Origin: Alteraquisediminimonas sediminicola | GTDB lineage: Bacteria; Pseudomonadota; Alphaproteobacteria; Sphingomonadales; Sphingomonadaceae | Reading direction: 5' to 3' | DNA length: 64,000 nt | NCBI RefSeq assembly: GCF_019740335.1 | Contig: NZ_JAHXZS010000003.1 | Span: forward strand, 238,176 to 302,175 | Part shown: piece by piece, positions 35,875-44,967 of the stretch | How the letters are laid out: each line of letters starts with the position of its first letter | Numbering within the stretch: position 1 is the first letter of the stretch | Program-made: the position numbers and the translations under genes | Notes under the pieces: model-generated | The model's database searches: none | What the model was told of the DNA's origin: nothing | Seen by the model: only the letters and a program-made list of their open reading frames with translations

Positions 35875-36402
35875 ATGGCAGACAATATGGCGGGCAACTT
35901 CGACTCCAAATCATGCTTTGCCCCGGTCATCGGGGCAAAGACGCGATTACTCGTGCTCGGCAGCCTGCCCGGCGATGTCTCGCTGGCGCAACAGCAATAT
36001 TATGCCCATCCGACCAACCAGTTCTGGCATCTGATCGGATCGGTCATCGGGCAGGATCTTGCCGCCCTGCCCTATGCGGCACGGCTCCATGCGCTGATGG
36101 CGGCTGGCATCGGCCTATGGGATGTCATCAAGACGGCGAAACGACCGGGCAGTCTCGACAGCAAGATCAGCGACCATGAATCCAACCCGCTCAACGCACT
36201 GGTGGCGCGCCTGCCGACCTTACGCGCCATCGCCTTCAACGGCGCGACATCTGCCCGTATCGGTCGACAGCAATTGACCCCGTCAACACATCATCGCCAG
36301 AAGTACGACCTCATCAATCTGCCATCGAGCAGCGCCGCCTATTGCACGATCAATCTGGAGGCGAAGCGGGCGCACTGGGCGATGCTCTCCACCTATCTCT
36401 AG
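35875..36402 (+). CDS. DNA-deoxyinosine (hypoxanthine) glycosylase, UDG superfamily family 6
   Basis: A 175-residue glycosylase. The UDG family 6 (HDG) hallmarks are LVLGSLPGDVSL, QQQYYAHPTNQFWHLIG near residue 40 and the C-terminal LPSSSAAY. It removes hypoxanthine (deaminated adenine) from DNA to start base-excision repair. An ATG four codons later is an alternative start. It follows the HerA-like gene by 61 bp on the same strand. Confidence 0.88.
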   Translation: MADNMAGNFDSKSCFAPVIGAKTRLLVLGSLPGDVSLAQQQYYAHPTNQFWHLIGSVIGQDLAALPYAARLHALMAAGIGLWDVIKTAKRPGSLDSKISDHESNPLNALVARLPTLRAIAFNGATSARIGRQQLTPSTHHRQKYDLINLPSSSAAYCTINLEAKRAHWAMLSTYL

Positions 36403-36688
36403 GGTCAGCGCGTCAAATTTAGTAAGCATGACAAAATGTGCAGTATGTTTTAAGTCAATTTGGCTGCATCATTGGAAAGATGGTAAAAGTTTGCTAACGC
36501 TCAAAATTAGGCCCATAAACTCACAAGATGAACTATCTGGGCCGTTTCGAGCCGTTTGCGTTCGAAAACAGGCTGATATGTAGCTTTGGCGCTCATGTTG
36601 ATGGCACCAATAGTAACCGTACCAGTTTGCGTTTAGCTGTCCGGACTCGCGCCGGTTGTGGTCACGTTTGCAGTAAGAGCGGTGAATA

Positions 36689-37612
36689 ATGGGTACGCCA
36701 GATAACAAAGGCACGGTTCAAGACGGAGCCGGCAAAGAAGCGATCGAGCTGAATATCCTGCTCATCGACGATGATGCGGCCTTGCTTGAAGAGCAGGCAG
36801 ACCTTTTAGGGGCGCTTGGCTATGCATGTACCACGGCGGCGACGCCGGAGGCTGCCGAAATTGCCTTCGCCGCCAACCCGGACATCAACGTCATCATTGC
36901 CGACTGGTCATTACCGGGCAAGAACGGCCTGTCGCTGATCGATCATATCCGCTCGACCATTGGCGCAAATCGCGCCTTTGTCGCGATTTTGCAAACCGGT
37001 CATCCCAGCGTCGATCTCGCGGTCGAATCGATGCACAGCGGCCTTGCCGACTTTATCTGCAAGCCGGCAACTGTGGGCATGCTGGAAACTGCCCTGCAAC
37101 GCGCCCATCAACGGCTGGCGGAGCTCATCGCCTTTGCCGCTGAAGATAAGGTCTATGCTTCGGTACAGGCCATACAGGATTCGCTCAATGCGCTGATGAA
37201 AAAGGTCGGCGTCGAGCCCGCCGCCACGCCAGCGCCCGCCGGACAGGCCGCGGCACCGGGACAGGAGCGCACCGTTACATCCGCCGATGTAAAGGCGATC
37301 ATGAAGGCGCGTCGCCAGCGCGGCAAATATTTCGAGAACGACCTGTTCTCCGACCCGTCATGGGATATTTTGCTGGAATTGACGGCGGCCCATCTCGAAG
37401 GCCGTCAGGAATCGGTGACGAGTGTCGCGCTCGCGACTTCGGTGCCGACATCGACTGCCATGCGCCGCATCCGTGAAATGACCGACAAGGAACTGCTCCA
37501 CCGTTGGGATGATCCAAGCGATGCGCGTCGCATTTTTGTCGCGCTGACCGAGGATACGGCGCTGCGCATGGTCAAGCTGCTGTCCAACATGGGCAGTCCG
37601 CCGATCATATGA
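36689..37612 (+). CDS. Response regulator with C-terminal winged-helix domain
   Basis: A 307-residue regulator. The receiver domain (about 15-135) has the acidic pair LLIDDDAAL, the phospho-acceptor Asp in VIIADWSLPGKNG, a T in LQTGHPS and the Lys in FICKPA. After an Ala/Pro-rich linker (about 175-190) the C-terminal domain (about 210-305) reads like a MarR/winged-helix domain: SVTSVALATSVPTSTAMRRIREMTDKELL, then WDDPSDARRIFVALTEDT. It overlaps the downstream kinase by four bases, so the two form a pair. A 286-bp gap upstream holds no gene and should carry the promoter. Confidence 0.9.
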   Translation: MGTPDNKGTVQDGAGKEAIELNILLIDDDAALLEEQADLLGALGYACTTAATPEAAEIAFAANPDINVIIADWSLPGKNGLSLIDHIRSTIGANRAFVAILQTGHPSVDLAVESMHSGLADFICKPATVGMLETALQRAHQRLAELIAFAAEDKVYASVQAIQDSLNALMKKVGVEPAATPAPAGQAAAPGQERTVTSADVKAIMKARRQRGKYFENDLFSDPSWDILLELTAAHLEGRQESVTSVALATSVPTSTAMRRIREMTDKELLHRWDDPSDARRIFVALTEDTALRMVKLLSNMGSPPII

Positions 37613-38838
37613 ACGGCTTGATCTTCGGTCGCAAGGATAGCCGCCGCAAAGGAACGGCCGGTCGCGCCAGCGGACATGAGGTCGATAAATCGGACAATGT
37701 CGCGCGCATCGCGCAACTTGAACATCTCCTCTTCGCGTCCTGCGAGGACGGCATATTTGTCTATGGCACCGACGCCCGTTACGACCCTGCAACCGGCGAG
37801 TTGATCATTTTGCAGGCCAAGGATCAGACCCAGGCCATCGCCGCATGCAATGCCGCCCCTGAAGAGGGGATCGTCGAACGCTTTGCCATTTGCATCTATG
37901 ATCGCGATAATTTTGAACAGGCGCTGGATGAAGACCAGCCCTGCATCCGTTTCCGCGTCGGGACCGCCGAACAGGGTCGCTGGGTCAAATTTGTGGGCGC
38001 AGGCTGGCTTGCCCCCGGTCATTGGCATTATGGCAGCCTGATCCAATTGCCCAATCCCGCGAGCGTTGCGCTAGATCCGATGCAGGCCGCGCGGCTGATG
38101 GACCTTGGCCGCATGTCGGCAGTGGTGGGGCATGAATTGAAACAGCCTTTATCGACCATTTCTTTCGCCGCCGAAAACGGGCGATTGATGCTGGTGGGCG
38201 CCTCCGACACCAAAAGCCAGAAAGCCCTGCAAAAATTCGACCGCATCCTCGATCAGGTCGATCGCGCGCGCGATATTTCAAACCGCATGATGGAACAATC
38301 GCGCACCCAGACATCGGTCGAAATGCAATTCGATCTCGGCCAATCGATTCGCATTGTGCAAGATCTCTGCCGTCAGGATGCGCAGGAGGCTGATATTCAG
38401 ATCTGCGACGCCATCATGCCCGGTGCCGTCCGTATCATCGGCATGGCGCGCGGCATGATGGAGCAGATCATCCAGAATGCGTTCCAAAATGCCATCGATG
38501 CCATTCATGCCGCCCGCAAGAACGGCATCGCGTCACGCGGTCGGATCGAAACAATCGCACATATCCTGCCCGATGGCCGATTGTCATTGAAAGTGATTGA
38601 TGACGGTGTCGGCATTGCGCCAGCCGATTCCTCCAAGGCATTTGACGCTTTTTTCACGACCAAAGCCGAAACCGGCGGCACCGGCCTTGGCCTGTTCGTC
38701 TGCCATCAAATGATCGAACGGATTGGCGGCCAGATCACTATCGGCCAGAATCCGGATAGCCGGGGGGCCTGTCTTGTCGTCACCCTCCCCGCAAACCGCA
38801 TCGATATTTCACCGCAACACCATGATATGCTGCGCTGA
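37609..38838 (+). CDS. Soluble sensor histidine kinase
   Basis: A 409-residue kinase without membrane helices. The N-terminal 150 residues (FASCEDGIFVYGTDARYD to VGAGWLAPGHWHYGSL) form a sensor domain I do not recognise. The phospho-acceptor His is in VVGHELKQPLSTISFAAENG near residue 174; the N box is QNAFQNAIDAI, G1 is VIDDGVGIA and G2 is GGTGLGLFVC. It belongs with the preceding regulator (ATGA overlap). Its input is probably cytoplasmic. Confidence 0.9.
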   Translation: MNGLIFGRKDSRRKGTAGRASGHEVDKSDNVARIAQLEHLLFASCEDGIFVYGTDARYDPATGELIILQAKDQTQAIAACNAAPEEGIVERFAICIYDRDNFEQALDEDQPCIRFRVGTAEQGRWVKFVGAGWLAPGHWHYGSLIQLPNPASVALDPMQAARLMDLGRMSAVVGHELKQPLSTISFAAENGRLMLVGASDTKSQKALQKFDRILDQVDRARDISNRMMEQSRTQTSVEMQFDLGQSIRIVQDLCRQDAQEADIQICDAIMPGAVRIIGMARGMMEQIIQNAFQNAIDAIHAARKNGIASRGRIETIAHILPDGRLSLKVIDDGVGIAPADSSKAFDAFFTTKAETGGTGLGLFVCHQMIERIGGQITIGQNPDSRGACLVVTLPANRIDISPQHHDMLR

Positions 38839-38999
38839 TCTCTTGTCCGATCTCGGGGCGGCGATCGGGTGCATGTAAAAAAATACAGCACAATATAAAA
38901 GATGACTCTTAAATAGATGGAAAGCTGCCCCACAACTTATATAAGCGAAGATCTGATTGGCTGGAGGGGAGGACGGCCAATAGGGAAAGGGGCGCGCAA

Positions 39000-41147
39000 T
39001 TGATCTATCAGGATAACACCGGCCCCATGCCGTTGCAGCGCTGGCTGTGGCGCGCTTTTCTGCGGTCGGCGGTTATCCCCTTGCTGTTCATTGAATTGGG
39101 CTTTCTCGGCGTCTATTGGATCAGCGCGGAAATCGGCTATCGCGCCAACACCTCGGCCGTGCAAAATGTGGCAGATCAATATTTCGTCGATGTCGCCACG
39201 CGGGAAGCATCGGTCATTGCCGAAACTTTGCATGGCGTGGAAAGCCTGACGGGCATGTTCGTGCGGGAAAGCCGCCGCGCCCTTGTCACGCCTTATGATC
39301 CCCCTGCCTCCGAAAAATCGCGTTATCAATTGCGCCCGGATGGCAGCTTCATCACCGTCCGCGACAATGGCGGGTCGGCGACCTTTTATAGCGGCATTGT
39401 CCCGGTTGGACCGAAAGAGATCGCCAAGGTCTGGCGCACGTCCCAGATCGACCCGGTGTTTCGGAACATCAAGGAATCAAACCCGCTCATTTCCCAACTC
39501 TATATCAACACCTTCGATTCCTATAACCGCATCTACCCCTATATGGATACGAGCGTCTATCCGGCGAAAATGGATATTCCGTCGTATAATTTCTATTATG
39601 AGGCAGATTCCGGTCATAATCCGCAACGCAAAGTCGTGTGGACCGACGCCTATATCGACCCTGCCGGGCAAGGCTGGATGGTATCGTCGATCGCACCGAT
39701 TTATGTCGGCAACCGGCTAGAAGGCGTGGCAGGCATCGACATCACGATCAAGCAGATCGTCAACCGCATCCTCGATACGGCATTGCCCTGGAATGGCTAT
39801 GCCATGCTGGTCGGCCGTGATGGCGCGATCATCGCCATGCCGAAAGATGGCGAGTCCGATTTCCATCTCAAAATGATGCGCGACCATGAATATACCAGCG
39901 CCATCACCGGCGATACATTTCGCCCGGATGACTTCAACATCCGCAAGCGCCCCGATCTGCAACAACTCGGCAAAGCGCTGTTCGCCAAAAAGAGCGGCAA
40001 AATCGTGGTCAAATTTGACGGCATCCCGCATGTTGCCGCCTTTGCCGAGGTGCCCGGCCCCGGTTGGCGGCTAGTCGTCATCGCCGCACAAAGCATGATC
40101 TACAGCGATGCCCAACGCTTGCGCGACCGGGTCGAGATGGTCGGTTTGTTCATGCTGGCCATTTTGATCCTGTTCTATATCGTTTTCTTCATGTTGCTCT
40201 CTTATCGTTCCCGCACGATGAGCAAGGTGCTGGCGGAACCACTGGAACAGGTCACTGCGATCATGGATCGGGTTGGGGCTGGGGCCTATGACCAGCATTT
40301 CACCAGTTCAAAGGTTGAAGAACTTAACCGCGTCGGCCACCATCTGATAGACATGAACAACCGTCTGGCCGCAGCCGAAGAACGCAGCGTCTTGCAGGAG
40401 CGGCAAATCGCCCGCGCTCTTGAACATGAGCGCGAGACCAATGAAAGCCAGCGCCGTTTCATCCGCATCATGTCGCATGAAATTCGCACCCCATTGGCGA
40501 TTGTCGATAGCTGCGCCGAAGTGATGGTGCGCCGACCCGAACAACAAAGCAGCGAGCAAATCGTCGCGCGCGCGCACAAGATCCGTCGTGCCAGCAACCG
40601 TATTCAAGATGTGTTGAGCCGGTTGGTGCGCCTGCTTGAACTGGTGAACTCCAAACAGCGCGCCGAACTGGTGCCGCTGGATCTGAGTTGGCTGGTCAAT
40701 GCGACCTGCGAGGAATTCGCCCGGGTCGGTGGCGAAAAGATCACCGTGGATACTGCGGTGGAGCCGGGGCTGCGGGTACGCGGCGATGATGAATTGATCC
40801 GCCAGATCCTGATCGCGCTGTTGGAAAATGCGAACAAATTCTCACCGGCCGGCACGCCGATTGAGGTCCGCGCCCGCACGGATAAGGATGCGGACGAAAT
40901 CGTCATCTCGGTCATCGATCATGGCGAGGGCATTCCAAGCGCCGACATGCCCCATATTTTCGACCGCTTCTATCGCGGCAGCAATGCCACCACGACCATC
41001 GGATCGGGTATCGGCCTGCATATGGCGCGGGTGTTTGCCGCCTCCAATGACGGTCGACTTGAAATCGACAGCGCCCCCGATGGCGGCGCCTGCGTGTCGT
41101 TGCGCCTGCCGGTGCTGCACGACAATCAATATGGTGAACGCGCATGA
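39000..41147 (+). CDS. Membrane sensor histidine kinase with periplasmic Cache-type domain
   Basis: A 715-residue kinase. A first membrane helix (about 21-42) and a second (about 380-400) bracket a periplasmic domain of about 330 residues with dCache features (YPYMDTSVYPAKMDIPSYNFYY, VVWTDAYIDPAGQGWMVSSIAPIY). A HAMP-like linker follows, then the His in RIMSHEIRTPLAIVDS near residue 487, and an ATPase domain with ENANKFSPAGTP, VIDHGEGIP and GSGIGLHMARVF. The start is TTG at 39000 with GAAAGGGG upstream; an ATG at 39027 is an alternative. It overlaps the downstream dual-receiver protein by four bases. Confidence 0.9.
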   Translation: MIYQDNTGPMPLQRWLWRAFLRSAVIPLLFIELGFLGVYWISAEIGYRANTSAVQNVADQYFVDVATREASVIAETLHGVESLTGMFVRESRRALVTPYDPPASEKSRYQLRPDGSFITVRDNGGSATFYSGIVPVGPKEIAKVWRTSQIDPVFRNIKESNPLISQLYINTFDSYNRIYPYMDTSVYPAKMDIPSYNFYYEADSGHNPQRKVVWTDAYIDPAGQGWMVSSIAPIYVGNRLEGVAGIDITIKQIVNRILDTALPWNGYAMLVGRDGAIIAMPKDGESDFHLKMMRDHEYTSAITGDTFRPDDFNIRKRPDLQQLGKALFAKKSGKIVVKFDGIPHVAAFAEVPGPGWRLVVIAAQSMIYSDAQRLRDRVEMVGLFMLAILILFYIVFFMLLSYRSRTMSKVLAEPLEQVTAIMDRVGAGAYDQHFTSSKVEELNRVGHHLIDMNNRLAAAEERSVLQERQIARALEHERETNESQRRFIRIMSHEIRTPLAIVDSCAEVMVRRPEQQSSEQIVARAHKIRRASNRIQDVLSRLVRLLELVNSKQRAELVPLDLSWLVNATCEEFARVGGEKITVDTAVEPGLRVRGDDELIRQILIALLENANKFSPAGTPIEVRARTDKDADEIVISVIDHGEGIPSADMPHIFDRFYRGSNATTTIGSGIGLHMARVFAASNDGRLEIDSAPDGGACVSLRLPVLHDNQYGERA

Positions 41148-41914
41148 CATTGGCCCGTTTGCTCGTGGTGGAAGATGAGGCAGAGCTGCGCGCCGACCTG
41201 ATCGAATTGCTCGAATGTTGCGATTTCGAGGTATCAGGCTCTGGCGATGGCACTGAAGCATTCGCCATGATCCAACGCGATCGACCAGATCTTGTGATTT
41301 GCGATGTCCAATTGCCCGGCATGACGGGAATTGAGATATTAAAGGGTCTGCGCGCGTCAAAGGGCTATCGCCCGATCATGTTGATGTTCACCGCCTATGG
41401 CGATGATGAAATGATCCAGTCGCTGCATAAGCTTGGTGCACAAGGCGCACTCGTCAAACCGGTCGGATTTAAAGTGATGCTCAACAAGATCATGGAGTTG
41501 CTCGCACACCGGCCTGCAATGGAGGTGGCAGCAGCCATGGGGGCGCCGGCGGTGCTGATCGTGGAACAGGAAATCGAGCTGGCAGAAGAGATTGCCGAAT
41601 TGCTCGAAAGCCATGGCCGCACCGCGCATCACATCGATAATCTGGCCGATGCGTTTGAACATTTGCGGGCCAACCCGGATATCGGCGGGGTGTTGCTTGA
41701 TATCAGGCTAGGCGGCGATAATGCCCTGCACCTGATTCATGCGGTGGCAACGGACCCGGCGCTTTCATTGCGCAACATACAATTCGGGCTGATGGGCAAT
41801 GAACATGCCCAGACCATAAGGGCTGAAAAACTGCCTGTGGTGCGCACCGCTTTCCTGCAAAAGCCAATCCGCCCCAAGGATCTGCTCGCCTTTGCCAATA
41901 GCCTTGGCACTTAG
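41144..41914 (+). CDS. Response regulator with two receiver domains and no output domain
   Basis: A 256-residue protein. Receiver 1 (3-122) has LLVVEDEAEL, the Asp in LVICDVQLPGMTG, T in FTAYGDD and K in ALVKPVG. Receiver 2 (about 135-255) keeps the Asp in VLLDIRLGG and the Lys in FLQKPI but its first acidic pair is VEQEIE rather than an Asp pair. No DNA-binding or enzymatic domain is present, so it should act by protein contact or as a phosphate relay. It is coupled to the Cache kinase. Confidence 0.88.
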   Translation: MTLARLLVVEDEAELRADLIELLECCDFEVSGSGDGTEAFAMIQRDRPDLVICDVQLPGMTGIEILKGLRASKGYRPIMLMFTAYGDDEMIQSLHKLGAQGALVKPVGFKVMLNKIMELLAHRPAMEVAAAMGAPAVLIVEQEIELAEEIAELLESHGRTAHHIDNLADAFEHLRANPDIGGVLLDIRLGGDNALHLIHAVATDPALSLRNIQFGLMGNEHAQTIRAEKLPVVRTAFLQKPIRPKDLLAFANSLGT

Positions 41915-42255
41915 GATCAAGCCCTAGGCATATAAAATACGGGCCATAAAAAATGCGGGAGAGAGACCGTCTCCCCCGCATTTTCCAGAACCAGAAAATT
42001 ACCCGCACCATCAAGGCGACCAAGAGCCGTCCGACCTCCGGGCAATTGCAATAGTTAGGTCCAGCGATGAAAGGGCGCGCTATTACAACACCGATGGTGC
42101 GGCGTAGCCCATTGATTCGCAAATGCTATCGTAACCGAACTGGCATCATTGCCGGGATGCACGGCCTGCCCATCGTGCAGTCGCTTGAATTGTGGCGATT
42201 AATAGCAAGGATACCCATATTTATCTGACGATAATTATTGATGTGCCATACAATC
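41915..42255. other. Intergenic region between signalling cluster and minus-strand regulator
   Basis: 341 bp without a convincing gene. It opens with the terminator at 41952-41984; the rest shows no recognised element, though weak inverted stretches occur. The genes on both sides end here (convergent), so no promoter is needed. Confidence 0.6.
41952..41984 (+). terminator. Terminator after the dual-receiver gene
   Basis: AATGCGGG (41952-41959) and CCCGCATT (41975-41982) with an inner GAGA/TCTC pairing, followed by T residues and flanked by A residues on the other side, so it may work in both directions. Confidence 0.75.
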
Positions 42256-43938
42256 TCACTGCCAGACCGGTGACAGCCAGATGCGAAGCCGCTGCTTCAC
42301 GCCCGGTGGGTAAAGCCCTTCATTCAACAGCTGATCGACAGACTGGCCTTTGACGCGCTGCGCCTGCGCCGCCCGGGTCCATGCGGCCCGCGCCATGGAA
42401 AGACGCCCCTCGCGCGCGGCCAGCGCCGCCGACAACACCGCAAATTGCGGATCGCGCCCGCTAGAGGGAATAGACGCCAAAGCCGTCCGCGCCGCTGCCA
42501 CATCGTCCATCCGCACTGCCGCGAAAAACAGCCCGACAAAGAAGCGCGATGGCGGGTTGAAATGGCCCTTCACCGCCTGTTGCAACAACGCCTTACCCTT
42601 TAGATTGCCGCGATACAGCATATGCAGCCCGACCGAACCACGCACATCCGGCATATCGCCGAACCGCGTCAAAAGCTGTGCAGCGATCATGTCGAATTCG
42701 GAATCGCCCTCGACAAAACAGGCGGCATGCATCGCGAACAGAAGCGAAGACAGCCGATCCGGATTAAGTTGCAGGTTGCGCTGCGCCAATATGCTTGCCG
42801 CATCGAGCAATTCAGTGCGCGCCGCGCCATGCTTGCTGGTCAGCGCCTGATCGACCAGCGTCCATCCCCGCACCATCGCGGCCAATGGATCATTGGGCTG
42901 GGCATCGAGCCAGTCGCTGCTGCACTCCTGCAATTGCCAACCGCTCACGAAGCGCTGTTGCTGCCAGCGATTGGCAAAATTGAGCCAACAGCGATAGGGC
43001 GAATCCGCACTGATTTTCAGCCGCTGTTGATCCGCGTGAATGGCGCCAGTGGCCTGGCCAAGTTCGAATGCGAATGCGCGGGCCATGCGGGCCTGGTCGA
43101 ACACCCCGCGCTGCCCCTGATCGGGCGCGATCAGGTGGCGCGAGGCTATGATCCGGTCTTGCATCCGGTTGACGAGCGTGGCCGATAAAAGCGTCGCATC
43201 CGCGACTGGACGCATCCTGATCTCCACCACATAATCAGTCTTGTCGGTGATCCGATCGACAATATTGACGCCCTCCATCAAGTTGAAGGCCTCGATCATC
43301 GACAGAACAAAGGTCTGCCGCACCTCTGCCGATGGTTGGTCGTCATGGGGCATTGGCGGTGTAATGATCGCGACATTGGGAAAGTCATTATGCGCCCAGC
43401 GTTGTGCCGCAGCCTCGGCCCGAAACAGCATCGCCCCCGTCACTGCCATCAGGGCCAAAAGCAACACCGCACCCGGCAGCAACAAGCGGCGAACGATGGG
43501 ACGCTTTAGGCTAGGAATAGCGACTGGACGACCCCATAATGCCCGCCACCGCGCACGCGCGCCAACCGGCGACGTCATGTCAGGTACGTCCACAGGATCT
43601 GTATCGCCGGTCCGGGATACCAGCCGGACGCCATAACCACCCTGCGGCACCTGCAACTGCATCATCTGGCCACGACCGGCCCCGGCATAAAAATTATCGA
43701 GCGAGCGACGCAGACGCGCGACATGAACGCGCGCATAGGAATCGGTATGGGCATCGAAATCAGCGGGACGGCCAAGCCCGTCCACCGCCACCGCGTAGGA
43801 TTTGATACCAAAGCCGCGGCCAGCCTGTGTCTCCGCCACCAGATATCGTAACAGCCGGGCCAGCACGGGCGAACGCACGAAAGCCGGGTCGGCCAGAACC
43901 TGTTCAAGTGCAAGGTTCAGATCATCCGTGTCGTTCAA
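42256..43938 (-). CDS. ToxR/CadC-like membrane-anchored regulator, paralog A
   Basis: A 560-residue protein. The N-terminal 105 residues form a winged-helix-like domain of the type found on TolB/TPR-linked regulators: SPVLARLLRYLVAETQAG, then IKSYAVAVDGLGRPADFD and SYARVHVARLRRSLDNFYAG. One membrane helix spans about 151-172. The remaining 385 residues would be periplasmic, with TPR-like helices in the second half. A PYRCWLNF motif places Cys317 exactly 22 residues before Cys339; the same spacing occurs in paralog B. The start codon is TTG; the N-terminal length equals that of paralog B, which supports it. Target genes unknown. Confidence 0.75.
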   Translation of the reverse strand: MNDTDDLNLALEQVLADPAFVRSPVLARLLRYLVAETQAGRGFGIKSYAVAVDGLGRPADFDAHTDSYARVHVARLRRSLDNFYAGAGRGQMMQLQVPQGGYGVRLVSRTGDTDPVDVPDMTSPVGARARWRALWGRPVAIPSLKRPIVRRLLLPGAVLLLALMAVTGAMLFRAEAAAQRWAHNDFPNVAIITPPMPHDDQPSAEVRQTFVLSMIEAFNLMEGVNIVDRITDKTDYVVEIRMRPVADATLLSATLVNRMQDRIIASRHLIAPDQGQRGVFDQARMARAFAFELGQATGAIHADQQRLKISADSPYRCWLNFANRWQQQRFVSGWQLQECSSDWLDAQPNDPLAAMVRGWTLVDQALTSKHGAARTELLDAASILAQRNLQLNPDRLSSLLFAMHAACFVEGDSEFDMIAAQLLTRFGDMPDVRGSVGLHMLYRGNLKGKALLQQAVKGHFNPPSRFFVGLFFAAVRMDDVAAARTALASIPSSGRDPQFAVLSAALAAREGRLSMARAAWTRAAQAQRVKGQSVDQLLNEGLYPPGVKQRLRIWLSPVWQ

Positions 43939-44227
43939 CGTCCCCCGACCCTTCGCACTTTCACGCCTTAAGTCTTACTGCGTGCCGATATTCGTACCAG
44001 TTTGGTTGCATTTCATCAATAATGATTAGGGAATCCTTAAGAAACAACGCCCATTTAACGCCTTTGCACTAAAAGCAGGACTATGTCACGCTATGGGATC
44101 CACCACCGCATGCGTTAAACAGCCCGTTTAACACCCCCCTCACAGCCGCAGTTTGCGGCATTTTGGCCGGATATTGCAGTACGATACCGGTTGAAACTTA
44201 TGCGCAGCACTCATCCATGGCCTTTTT
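43939..44227. promoter_or_regulatory. Upstream region of regulator A
   Basis: Start of an intergenic stretch of about 1 kb between the two divergent regulators. AT-richer than the flanks at 43975-44075. It should hold the promoter of regulator A; no site could be named. Confidence 0.35.
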
Positions 44228-44545
44228 ATGCACATGATTGGCAGGTTGCTCATGTCCCAAGTGGTTCTCATTGCTGTTACGGCACCGATGATCGCTATGG
44301 GCGCCACACCGGTCATACCCGTCACGGGGGCAATGGTGGCAGGCGCTGCGACAGCCCGCATCATGCCCGGCATATCGGTACATCTCGGCTATCCGGCACG
44401 TTCGGATTTGGTTGCGACCCTGCCGAACATGCCGATTACGATGATCAGCACATCGACATGCAATGTTGATGCGATTGATCGATTGCGTGGCGACAGGTCA
44501 GAAAGCGCGCCGCAGGGCATGTGCAATCTGACCGAGTTCCAATAA
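44228..44545 (+). CDS. Small secreted or membrane protein candidate
   Basis: A 105-residue frame whose N-terminus is hydrophobic and signal-like (LLMSQVVLIAVTAPMIAMGA). The rest is rich in small residues and holds two Cys. ATG at 44252 is an alternative start. A strong terminator hairpin begins 41 bp after its stop and points the same way, which is the main support for transcription here. No family recognised. It could also be a non-coding transcript. Confidence 0.35.
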   Translation: MHMIGRLLMSQVVLIAVTAPMIAMGATPVIPVTGAMVAGAATARIMPGISVHLGYPARSDLVATLPNMPITMISTSTCNVDAIDRLRGDRSESAPQGMCNLTEFQ

Positions 44546-44585
44546 CCGGCGATACTGTCCCTGTCCCGGTAGTTGGAGCGTCCAA

Positions 44586-44626
44586 ATGGACGGCATCATT
44601 GTCCTGATGATGCCGTCCATTCCTTT
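44586..44626 (+). terminator. Strong hairpin terminator between the two regulators
   Basis: A perfect 14-bp stem: ATGGACGGCATCAT (44586-44599) and ATGATGCCGTCCAT (44607-44620), a 7-base loop, then TCCTTTT. It must end a plus-strand transcript starting upstream, in the region of the 105-residue frame. Confidence 0.85.
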
Positions 44627-44967
44627 TGGCCCTATTGTTTGGCCCTATTTTTTGGAGATCAAAAGGGACCGCCCGCTGCCAAAACGCAGCCGGAAACCGG
44701 ATCGGCACTGCCCCAATCCGGGACCGGATGGCGTTGCACTGCCCTTGCTTTCTCCCGACCGCCCGATATACCTCCGCATGCGTCGCCGAACGCATGCACA
44801 AAGGTTGCAGGCCAGTCCGCCAGCATCCCCACACATGCCACCCATAAAACGACGCATCTTGGGTGCTGGTCGGTGCATCGCCGCTCGACACCAGTCATGT
44901 GTTTGCGTTCCAAAATAAATATGCCTGCAATAGCGCCCGCTCGCCGGGGGCTTTTCTGAGGAATGGG

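Noticed and set aside
36469..36714. Minus-strand 81-codon frame upstream of the response regulator
   Set aside because: Composition is not protein-like, it overlaps the regulator start, and no ribosome site or family is seen.
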